NCBI GenBank assembly: GCA_905182835.1
Contig: CAJJDI010000047.1
Location: forward strand, 1 to 34,507
Direction of reading: 5' to 3'
DNA: 34,507 nt
From: an uncultured Flavobacteriaceae bacterium
GTDB taxonomy: Bacteria > Bacteroidota > Bacteroidia > Flavobacteriales > Flavobacteriaceae
Shown here: positions 24,415-32,094 of the stretch, piece by piece
Layout of the letters: every line of letters starts with the position of its first letter
Numbering within the stretch: position 1 is the stretch's first letter
Translations under genes and position numbers: made by a program
Notes under the pieces: model-generated
What the model was told of the DNA's origin: nothing
The model's input: only the letters and a program-made list of their open reading frames with translations
Databases searched by the model: none

Positions 24415-27255
24415 ATGAAAAATAATTTTTTAGTTCTTTTTGTCTCCTTTTTTTCATTTTTTAGCACTTATTCTCAATCTGGTACTATAACTGGTAGTGT
24501 ACAGGATGACAAAAGTAATGAGCCTATACATAATGTAAAAATACTTATTCAAAACTCTAATATGGAAACATATTCAGATAGTGATGGTGTTTTCTTTTTT
24601 AATAAAATGGTTCCATCTGGAAAGCAGATATTATTTTTTTCTAAATCTGGGTATGGTAATAAATCTTTTGAGGTAATAGTTCCTGATAACGGATCAGTCA
24701 ATATTGATAATCTAAAACTTACATATAAAATACAAATTAATTCAATTGCCATTAAACAAAATGTAGTTGAGGATCTTCCAACTACTGATATAATTCAAGA
24801 TTTTCAATCGCCTGTTAATGATCAATTCACAATATCACTAAGTGATGATGAATTAAGTGATGATACTTCAGGTTCTGACAATATCTCTGGTCTATTGCAA
24901 TCCTCTAAAGACGTTTTCTTTAGAACTGCTGCTTACGAGTTTAGTTCTTCTTTTTTCAAGGTTAGAGGCTTGGATTCAGACAATGGTATTGTTCATATAA
25001 ATGGTATTGAAATGAATAAGCTTTATAATGGTAGACCGCAATGGAGTAACTGGGGAGGCCTAAATGATGTTTTAAGAAATCAAGAATTTACAGATGGTAT
25101 AACACCCTCAACATATAGTTTTGGAGGACTTTTAGGTTCCAATAATATCAATGTTCGTGCGTCAGAATATAGTAAAGGAGGAAGAGTAACATATTCATCC
25201 TCAAATCGAAGTTATACAAATAGATTAATGGCCACTTACGCTTCTGGTATAGTAGAAGGCGGTTGGTCTTATGCTCTTTCTATGGGAAGAAGATGGGGAG
25301 ATGAAGGATATCAAGATGCTACATTTTACGATTCTAATTCATTATTTTTCTCAGTTGAAAAGAAAATTAGTAATAAACATAGTATTAATTTTACTGGAAT
25401 TTATGCCCCAAATAGAAGAGGAAAATCTTCTCCAAACACACAAGAAGTGTATGACTTAAAAAACATACGTTATAATGATTATTGGGGTTGGCATGATGGT
25501 AAAAAAAGAAATTCTCGTGTTAAAAGAGTAGTAGAGCCAATAGTTATGTTAAATCATTATTGGAATATAAATGATAACACGTCACTTAATACCAATATAG
25601 GATTTCAGTTTGGAGAGCTAGGTAACACTAGGTTAGATTATGCTGGAGGTGCAAATCCTAGCCCTTCCTATTATCAAGATTTACCTAGTTACTTTTTGGC
25701 AGACAATAATGGACCTGACTATGAGGGAGCGTATTTAGCAGAGCAAAACTTTGTTAATGATGGTCAAATAAATTGGAATAGAATATATGATGCTAACATC
25801 ACTAACACTATTGCAAATCAAAATGCTGCATATGTTCAGTATGAAGATAGAAGCGATGATAAACAATTGACTATAAATTCTACATTTAAAAAAGAATTAA
25901 ATGAGAATATATCATTTAACTCAACGATAAATTATAAAAAGTTAGTTTCAAATAATTTTGCTCAAATAACAGATATGTTAGGTGGCTCAGGTTATTCTAA
26001 TATTGATTCTTTTGATAATCTACAATATGACTTATTGAACCCTAACTTAATTGTCAGAGAAGGAGATAAATTTAAATATAATTACAATTTATTTGCTGAT
26101 GTAATTAATGTTTATTCTCAATTTGTTTTTAAATACAACAAGTTGGACTTTTACGTAGCTGGTAGTTATACAGATACAAACTATCAAAGAGAAGGTTTGT
26201 TTGATAATGAAGCGAATACTGGAAATTCTTTAGGGAAAGGTGAAAAAATTAACTTTTCTGGATATGGAGCGAAATTAGGATTCACATATAAATTTTCAGG
26301 GAAGCATGTATTTGATTTTAATTCCGCATACATAACTAAAGCACCATCATTTAGAAACACATTTACAAACTCAAGAGTGAATCATAATGTTGTTGGAGTT
26401 GATTCTAATGGTATAATCAATAACAACCCAATTAGTGAAGAAAAAATCACTGCTGTTGATGCAAACTATATATATAGATCTTCTATAATAAATGCGAGAC
26501 TAACTGGGTTTTATACCAATATTAAAGATGCTAATGAAATTTCATTTTATTATGCAGATGGTTTAGTAGGGTTTGAAGAGACGAATGAATTTGTACAAGA
26601 GATATTACAGGGAATAAATAAAAAATATTTTGGCGCTGAGTTAGGACTTGAAGCTCAAATAACATCTACTGTTAAGTTAAAAGGAGCTGCTTCATATGGA
26701 CAATATACATATGATAATAATCCAAACTTATATTTAGCTTCTGATAATAATACAGTTTCAATGGGAGAATCGAATTTAAAAAACTATAAATTGGCAGGTG
26801 GACCCCAAAGAGCTTATTCTACAGGGTTTGAGTATAGAGACCCGAACTATTGGTGGTTTGGAGCTACTGCAAATTTTTTCACTAATACTTATTTAGATAT
26901 CAGTCCTTTAACTAGAACACAAAATTTTTACTTAGCGCAAGATGGATTACCATTTACTAATTATGATGCTTCAGTTGCAAGAGAGTTATTGAAACAAGAA
27001 AAATTTGAGGACTATATGGTAGTTAATGCAGTAGGTGGAAAATCATGGAAAATTGATGATTATTATATTGGACTTTTTGCAACGATAAATAACATATTGA
27101 ATCATCAGTACAAAACTGGCGGGTTTGAACAAGGTAGAAATGCAAATTACCAAGAACTTAGTGAAGATGTAAATAAGCCTCAAAGAGTTTTTGGACCAAA
27201 GTACTGGTACGGTAGAGGTACAAACTATTTTTTAAACCTATATTTTAGATTTTAA
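24415..27255 (+). CDS. TonB-dependent receptor with carboxypeptidase-regulatory-like domain
   Basis: The 946-residue protein has a signal peptide (LVLFVSFFSFFSTYSQ). Then comes a CarboxypepD-reg-like beta-sandwich (about 22-95; GTITGSVQDDKSNEPIHNVK and GVFFFNKMVPSG). The plug domain follows, with FFKVRGLDSDNGIVHINGIE and GGLLGSNNINVRAS. A long barrel ends with YFLNLYFRF. The N-terminal sandwich is typical of SusC-like and other Bacteroidota receptors. The plug lacks a clear SusC signature, and the partner gene is a DUF5689 lipoprotein rather than SusD, so a polysaccharide role is not supported. It forms a 21-bp-spaced pair with that lipoprotein and diverges from a secreted nuclease-family gene. 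Confidence 0.9.
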   Translation: MKNNFLVLFVSFFSFFSTYSQSGTITGSVQDDKSNEPIHNVKILIQNSNMETYSDSDGVFFFNKMVPSGKQILFFSKSGYGNKSFEVIVPDNGSVNIDNLKLTYKIQINSIAIKQNVVEDLPTTDIIQDFQSPVNDQFTISLSDDELSDDTSGSDNISGLLQSSKDVFFRTAAYEFSSSFFKVRGLDSDNGIVHINGIEMNKLYNGRPQWSNWGGLNDVLRNQEFTDGITPSTYSFGGLLGSNNINVRASEYSKGGRVTYSSSNRSYTNRLMATYASGIVEGGWSYALSMGRRWGDEGYQDATFYDSNSLFFSVEKKISNKHSINFTGIYAPNRRGKSSPNTQEVYDLKNIRYNDYWGWHDGKKRNSRVKRVVEPIVMLNHYWNINDNTSLNTNIGFQFGELGNTRLDYAGGANPSPSYYQDLPSYFLADNNGPDYEGAYLAEQNFVNDGQINWNRIYDANITNTIANQNAAYVQYEDRSDDKQLTINSTFKKELNENISFNSTINYKKLVSNNFAQITDMLGGSGYSNIDSFDNLQYDLLNPNLIVREGDKFKYNYNLFADVINVYSQFVFKYNKLDFYVAGSYTDTNYQREGLFDNEANTGNSLGKGEKINFSGYGAKLGFTYKFSGKHVFDFNSAYITKAPSFRNTFTNSRVNHNVVGVDSNGIINNNPISEEKITAVDANYIYRSSIINARLTGFYTNIKDANEISFYYADGLVGFEETNEFVQEILQGINKKYFGAELGLEAQITSTVKLKGAASYGQYTYDNNPNLYLASDNNTVSMGESNLKNYKLAGGPQRAYSTGFEYRDPNYWWFGATANFFTNTYLDISPLTRTQNFYLAQDGLPFTNYDASVARELLKQEKFEDYMVVNAVGGKSWKIDDYYIGLFATINNILNHQYKTGGFEQGRNANYQELSEDVNKPQRVFGPKYWYGRGTNYFLNLYFRF

Positions 27256-27276
27256 TAAAGACAAACATTATATATT

Positions 27277-28629
27277 ATGAAACATAATAAAATTTTCAAA
27301 TTATTTACACTTTTATTTCTATTAGTAAGTTATAGTTCATGTGTTGAAGACGATGACTATTCAATACCTACAAGTGTGGGCCTTGAAGAAAATCAATCAT
27401 TAAATACACTACTAGATCAAATCAATTCAAATGAAGTAGATTTATTGACTATAAGTCAGGTTAAAAATCTTTTTGTAAGTGGACAAGCTGTTAATATTGA
27501 ATCTAGTATAGCAGTTAAAGGATACGTAGTTTCTTCAGATTTAACTGGCAACTTTTATAAAGAATTTTATATTCAAGATGAACCATCAAATCCTACAGCT
27601 GGATTAAAAATTGTTCTTAACCAAGTAGATTCTTATAATCAGTTCAATATTGGTAGAGAAGTATATATTAGATTACAAAATTTATATATTGGAGAGACGA
27701 ACTCTGGAGATGGAGTGATTTCTGTTGGAGGAAGAGCTGACGGAAACGAAGTAGGTCAAATCACAGAAAACATGATGTCTGACTACCTATTAAGATCTAA
27801 TAACACGGAAACAATTATTCCATTAGAAATGAATTTAGCACAAGTAAATGATTCTCATATAGGATTATTTATTCAAGCTAATAATACTCAATTTCCGGTA
27901 GGGTACACTGGACTTACGTTTGTAGATCCGACAGATGATTACGATTCTTTAAGAGATCTAGAGAGTTGTGAAGATTCAGGATCTATTAAAGTTGAGACTA
28001 GTGCATTTGCTAGTTTTCAAGACAGATTACTCCCAACTAATGGAAAAGGATCAATCTCAGGTATTGTTACTAAAAGTTATAATGGAGATGATAGAGTCTT
28101 AGCTTTAAATAATATTGATGATATTAATTTTGATGGAGCAAGATGTGATCCCTTATTTTCAGATAACTTTTCTTCTAATAATTTAGATAACTGGACACAG
28201 TTTAGTGTTGAGGGAGAGCAAGTATGGGATATTACTCCTTACGGTAACCCTGCTCCAAGTGCTAGAATCTCTGGATACGCCGGTGGAAATGTAGTTAACG
28301 AAGATTGGCTAATCACAAACCCTATAGATTTAACTGGACTTACTGATATTAAACTTAATTTTCAAACAGTAGTAAGATATGGTGGGCCTGCATTAGAAGT
28401 TTATATGACTACTGATTATGTTGGAGGAGATCCTTCAGATTCTTCTTGGACTCAATTAGATGCTATTATTGACACAGATAATGGTAGTTGGACATCATGG
28501 ACAGACTCTGGAGATTTAGATGTTTCTGCTGCTGCTGGCCAAAATTTATACATTGCTTTTAAATATACATCTACCTCATCTGGCTCTGCAACATACGAGT
28601 TAGATAATGTTTTAGTTAGTGGTGAGTAA
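27277..28629 (+). CDS. DUF5689 and choice-of-anchor-J lipoprotein
   Basis: The 450-residue protein is a lipoprotein with lipobox YSSC at Cys22. The DUF5689 domain spans about 50-290, with AVKGYVVSSDLTGNFYKEFY followed by IQDEPSN and FNIGREVYIRL. This domain looks like an OB-type fold. The C-terminal part (about 290-448) resembles choice-of-anchor-J/MAM-like jelly rolls, with NEDWLITNPIDLTG and a closing YELDNVLVSG. It probably sits on the outer membrane next to the TonB receptor encoded 21 bp upstream and presents ligand to it. The ligand is unknown; nearby nuclease-family and receptor genes suggest a nucleic-acid or phosphate-ester source (inference). A bidirectional hairpin follows the stop codon. 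Confidence 0.85.
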   Translation: MKHNKIFKLFTLLFLLVSYSSCVEDDDYSIPTSVGLEENQSLNTLLDQINSNEVDLLTISQVKNLFVSGQAVNIESSIAVKGYVVSSDLTGNFYKEFYIQDEPSNPTAGLKIVLNQVDSYNQFNIGREVYIRLQNLYIGETNSGDGVISVGGRADGNEVGQITENMMSDYLLRSNNTETIIPLEMNLAQVNDSHIGLFIQANNTQFPVGYTGLTFVDPTDDYDSLRDLESCEDSGSIKVETSAFASFQDRLLPTNGKGSISGIVTKSYNGDDRVLALNNIDDINFDGARCDPLFSDNFSSNNLDNWTQFSVEGEQVWDITPYGNPAPSARISGYAGGNVVNEDWLITNPIDLTGLTDIKLNFQTVVRYGGPALEVYMTTDYVGGDPSDSSWTQLDAIIDTDNGSWTSWTDSGDLDVSAAAGQNLYIAFKYTSTSSGSATYELDNVLVSGE

Positions 28630-28660
28630 TTACACGTAAGTTTAATAACCTTTTACAAAT

Positions 28661-28688
28661 GATCCTTTGGTTTAATAATCAAAGGATC
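28661..28688. terminator. Hairpin between convergent DUF5689 and ASCH genes
   Basis: GATCCTTTG (28661-28669) and CAAAGGATC (28680-28688) form a perfect 9-bp stem with a 10-base loop. A T-containing TTTATATATA tail follows on the plus strand. It lies between two converging stops and can serve both, although the T-tract is short. Confidence 0.65.
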
Positions 28689-28689
28689 T

Positions 28690-29148
28690 TTATATATATA
28701 TTGTTTTGAAATACTGACAAACAATTATCATATCCTCACTAAAGTTATCTTGAGACCCTTTCATTTCTCTTGTATAATAATCTTTATGAACTCGCTTCCA
28801 ATAGTTTAATGACTTATCACCCTCTCCTTCTAAAACAGCAAATTGAATGTTAATTTTATTATAGGGTGTAAGTTTAATTTCTGTAGTTATAATTATTGCT
28901 ATTGGGGTTCTGTTCCAATCAGTAACTATGTTTAATTCTCCTACCTTAGGTAGTTCTTCATTATTTACTTGAAAAGACCAAAGTGATGGGGCAGTCGCCT
29001 GTTTCTCTTTTTGAATAACGAGTTTAGCACAATCATTAGCGTCTCTCTGATTATCACAAAAATAAAAAGATTCAGGAATCTTTTTATTTTTATAATATGG
29101 GTTTATACTAATAAAACTTTCCCAAAATAATTTAATTTTTGTCTTCAC
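28690..29148 (-). CDS. ASCH domain-containing protein
   Basis: The 152-residue protein matches the ASCH (PUA-like) family. Segments include IPESFYFCDNQRDANDCAKL, then KQATAPSLWSFQ and ELPKVGELNIVTDW. EGEGDKSLNYWKRVHKDYYT and SEDMIIVCQYFKTIY complete it. ASCH proteins have a beta-barrel with a basic cleft and are linked to RNA or nucleoside binding; some hydrolyse modified nucleosides. The start is GTG at 29148, with no in-frame ATG nearby upstream. It follows the terminator of the OmpA operon and so needs its own promoter, which I could not identify with confidence. No neighbour points to a pathway. Confidence 0.85.
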   Translation of the reverse strand: MKTKIKLFWESFISINPYYKNKKIPESFYFCDNQRDANDCAKLVIQKEKQATAPSLWSFQVNNEELPKVGELNIVTDWNRTPIAIIITTEIKLTPYNKINIQFAVLEGEGDKSLNYWKRVHKDYYTREMKGSQDNFSEDMIIVCQYFKTIYI

Positions 29149-29165
29149 ATTATAGAATCTAAAGC

Positions 29166-29194
29166 AAAAAAAACCTTCTAAAAGAAGGTTTTTT
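29166..29194 (-). terminator. Rho-independent terminator of the adhesin-PorP-OmpA operon
   Basis: AAAAAACCTTCT (29168-29179), loop AAA, and AGAAGGTTTTTT (29183-29194) form a 12-bp stem closed by T-runs on either strand. It lies 20 bp downstream of the OmpA stop on the minus strand and just upstream of the ASCH start. Confidence 0.88.
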
Positions 29195-29214
29195 ATATAT
29201 AACTAAACTTGTTA

Positions 29215-31143
29215 TTACTCTCCTGGATTTCCAGCTGTTATAATGAATTCAGATCTTCTATTTAATTGATCTTCTTCTTCATTACAGTTTGAGCAATCAA
29301 CAATAGGATTTGACTCTCCTTTTCCATCTGCTGATAGCCTAGAGGAATCTATACCTTTAGAGACTACATACTGCATTGTTGTTTTTGCTCTTCTATCAGA
29401 TAATTTTTGATTATACGAAGAAGGACCTTTATTGTCTGTATGAGACTCAATACTAACAGTTAACTCAGGATACTTAATCATCACTTGCACTAAATTATCC
29501 AATTCAAATGCTGCTTCCGATTTAATATTAGATTTATCAAAATCAAAGTAAATAGAATTTAGTTCAACTTTTTCGGCAACAATAATTTTTTCAATAGGAT
29601 CCAACATTATATCCATTGATTTAAATTCTTCATTAGTTATTTCTATATCTACTATTTTACTATTATATCCCTCTTTAGATACAATTAATTTTCCTGTCTC
29701 ATCGCAAACTAGCATAAACTCAGCTATACCTCGGTTAGAAGTTGTTTTAGAGCTAGCTATATTACCTTCTTTATCAGAAACAGATGTAGTTGCAGAGTCT
29801 ATCACTAATTTAGTTTTAGCATCCATTACATTAGCTGTTAACAACACATCACAAATAGGAGCTAATATTTTAATAGAGTAAACATCATCACTTCCTTTAC
29901 CACCGCTTCTGTTTGATGATACAAAACCTTCTCCATTAGACTCATTCATTGAAAATGCAAAATCATCTGCATTACTATTTACTGGTATTCCAACATTTCT
30001 GACAGAAGCCCATTTCCCATCAACCTCTTTTGTGAAAAAAACATCTAATCCACCTAATCCTAATTGTGAATCTGAAGAAAAATATAAGTTATTTTTATTC
30101 CCAATAAAAGGAAACATCTCTTGCCCTTCAGTATTTACCTTTTGTCCTAAATTTTCAACATTATTAACGTCTCCTTTTTCATCTATAGTTCCTCTGTAGA
30201 TATCAAAATTTCCAAAACCACCAGGCATATCAGACGCAAAGTATAGTGTTTTTCCATCTGAACTAATTGAAGGGTTTTTTACAGAATATTCTATGCTATT
30301 TATATTTAAGGCAATTACGTTTTTGTCACCCTTATTTATTTTGTAGATACCCAAAAGACTTGTTATATTATTAGACTCTGGATCTTTTACATATTCATTT
30401 TCATAAAAACTCTCTCTAGAGATGTACATGTTACCTTCATTGTCAAAACTCGTTAAGCCTTCATGATACTTGGTATTAACATTCGAATCTAATTGATCTT
30501 CATTAATATAATTCCCACTTTCAGAAACGTCAAAACTATAAATATCAAGATATGGTTCATTATTCCAACCATAGTTTATTCTCTGAGTTAGCCATCTACC
30601 TAGGTCAAATAAACCTACTGTATTCCTAGAGGAAGTAATGTATAATTTATTATTATTTAAAGTTCCACCAAAATCAGAATACTCACTATTGATATCTAAA
30701 TTTTGAACATTAAACCTTTTCCCTTTAGAAATAATCTTAGGAAGGTAATTAGGATCTTTCATAAATGCTGTTGCTCTATTATCAGCAGGTCTTAGTTCTA
30801 CAAATTTACTCATCCACTTGTTAGATAGCTTGTATTTACCATTAGCCTTTAGCATCTGAGAATACTTATAAATCACATCTGCATCGTTACTTCCTTCAGC
30901 TAATGTGGCATACCATTTTTCAGCCTCTATAGTACTATAAATATTGTAATAGCACTCTGCTAATTGGCTAACAACGTAATCGCTAGACCTTCCGTTATTA
31001 ACTAGTTTTTTATAACTCTCTGCAGCTTTAACAAATTCAAGTCTTGAAAATTGTTTGTCTGCTTTTTTCGTACTATTATCCTGCGCATTAATGGAGACAA
31101 TGCTTAGAAAAATTAAAGTAATAAGTGTAAATATGTTTTTCAT
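29215..31143 (-). CDS. OmpA family protein with TPR-like, PD40 and OmpA-like domains
   Basis: The 642-residue protein has a signal peptide (FTLITLIFLSIVSINAQ). TPR-like helices follow (about 25-125; KAAESYKKLV and LAECYYNIYSTIEAEKWYATL). A PD40/WD40-like beta-propeller region (about 150-420) has repeats such as PSISSDGKTLYFASDMPGGF and NLYFSSDSQLGLGGLDVFF. A short carboxypeptidase-regulatory-like segment follows. The C-terminal OmpA peptidoglycan-binding domain (about 525-640) contains IYFDFDKSNIKSEA and ESHTDNKG, with LSDRRA after them. This architecture is common beside PorP/SprF genes and anchors the outer-membrane complex to peptidoglycan. It is the last gene of the operon, 20 bp after the porP-like gene. 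The specific partner role is inferred. Confidence 0.92.
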   Translation of the reverse strand: MKNIFTLITLIFLSIVSINAQDNSTKKADKQFSRLEFVKAAESYKKLVNNGRSSDYVVSQLAECYYNIYSTIEAEKWYATLAEGSNDADVIYKYSQMLKANGKYKLSNKWMSKFVELRPADNRATAFMKDPNYLPKIISKGKRFNVQNLDINSEYSDFGGTLNNNKLYITSSRNTVGLFDLGRWLTQRINYGWNNEPYLDIYSFDVSESGNYINEDQLDSNVNTKYHEGLTSFDNEGNMYISRESFYENEYVKDPESNNITSLLGIYKINKGDKNVIALNINSIEYSVKNPSISSDGKTLYFASDMPGGFGNFDIYRGTIDEKGDVNNVENLGQKVNTEGQEMFPFIGNKNNLYFSSDSQLGLGGLDVFFTKEVDGKWASVRNVGIPVNSNADDFAFSMNESNGEGFVSSNRSGGKGSDDVYSIKILAPICDVLLTANVMDAKTKLVIDSATTSVSDKEGNIASSKTTSNRGIAEFMLVCDETGKLIVSKEGYNSKIVDIEITNEEFKSMDIMLDPIEKIIVAEKVELNSIYFDFDKSNIKSEAAFELDNLVQVMIKYPELTVSIESHTDNKGPSSYNQKLSDRRAKTTMQYVVSKGIDSSRLSADGKGESNPIVDCSNCNEEEDQLNRRSEFIITAGNPGE

Positions 31144-31163
31144 AATAATTTTAGCTTAGCTTA

Positions 31164-32075
31164 TTAAAAATATCTTGGTGATTTTGAAACTTTAGTATTG
31201 AAATTTAGATCGAAATTGATAAATACTTCATGTGAAGACTTAGCAATAAAATTTAACTCTGACTGAACGCTATCATACGAATATCCAATTCTACAACTTG
31301 GGCTCACTTTAAAATTTATCATTCCAGTCATTGCAGCATCTAATCTGTACCCTACACCTACCTCAACTAAATCATACATAAATAAATTAGCATTTAAATC
31401 TAAACTTGCTGGACTTTCAGAAGTATATTTTAGAAAGGCATGTGGCTTTAATTTAAAGTCGGTAGATAAATCAAACACATATCCAGTAGCTGCAAATAAA
31501 TGTTGAGTTTCAGACCCAATATTGAAATCCCCTGCATCTAAATGAACTGAGTTTAAAATATTTGGCATTGATACTGAAACATAATATTTGTTAGGTTTGT
31601 AAAAATACATCCCAGCTCCAATATTAGGAGTCATTTCACTTATATTATTTGCAAAAAAAGGATCGTTTGGATCAATTAAAGTCAAATCTATCAACCCAAT
31701 ATCGTGTGAGGTTACACCCGCTTTTAACCCAAAAGCTAACCTGTTTTCTTTTGCTAGATTTAGTGTGTATGAGAAATCAATATATGCATTGGTTTCCTTT
31801 ACAGGCCCAATTTGATCAGATATTATGGACATTCCTAACCCAACATTCTTTCCTATTGGAGTGTGGATGTTTATTGTACCAGTTTCTGGAGCTCCATCTA
31901 GGCCTTCCCATTGACTCCTGTATAAAATACCAACTCCCAAACCGTCAGAAGAACCAGCATATGCAGGATTAATGACATTCATGTTGTACATGTACTGCGT
32001 ATATTGAGGATCTTGTTGAGCACTCGATGTGAATGCATAAAGAAAAATTAAAATAATTAAATAATGTTTTTTCAT
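31164..32075 (-). CDS. PorP/SprF family type IX secretion outer-membrane protein
   Basis: The 303-residue protein has a signal peptide (YLIILIFLYAFTSSAQ) and the family hallmark QDPQYTQYMYNMNVINPAYAG. LYRSQWEGLDGAPET follows and then beta-barrel strands. In Flavobacterium, SprF is needed to deliver and anchor the adhesin SprB, and PorP homologues are often encoded directly after large type-B sorted proteins. Here it follows the adhesin gene by 19 bp, which fits a dedicated partner. The assignment to PorP/SprF is firm; the dedicated-partner role is inferred from context. Confidence 0.93.
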   Translation of the reverse strand: MKKHYLIILIFLYAFTSSAQQDPQYTQYMYNMNVINPAYAGSSDGLGVGILYRSQWEGLDGAPETGTINIHTPIGKNVGLGMSIISDQIGPVKETNAYIDFSYTLNLAKENRLAFGLKAGVTSHDIGLIDLTLIDPNDPFFANNISEMTPNIGAGMYFYKPNKYYVSVSMPNILNSVHLDAGDFNIGSETQHLFAATGYVFDLSTDFKLKPHAFLKYTSESPASLDLNANLFMYDLVEVGVGYRLDAAMTGMINFKVSPSCRIGYSYDSVQSELNFIAKSSHEVFINFDLNFNTKVSKSPRYF

Positions 32076-32094
32076 TTTTGTATAATTAGAGTTG

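Noticed and set aside
25271-25459. Plus-strand open frame in another phase of the second TonB receptor gene
   Set aside because: It is a frame-shifted shadow of a continuous receptor sequence.
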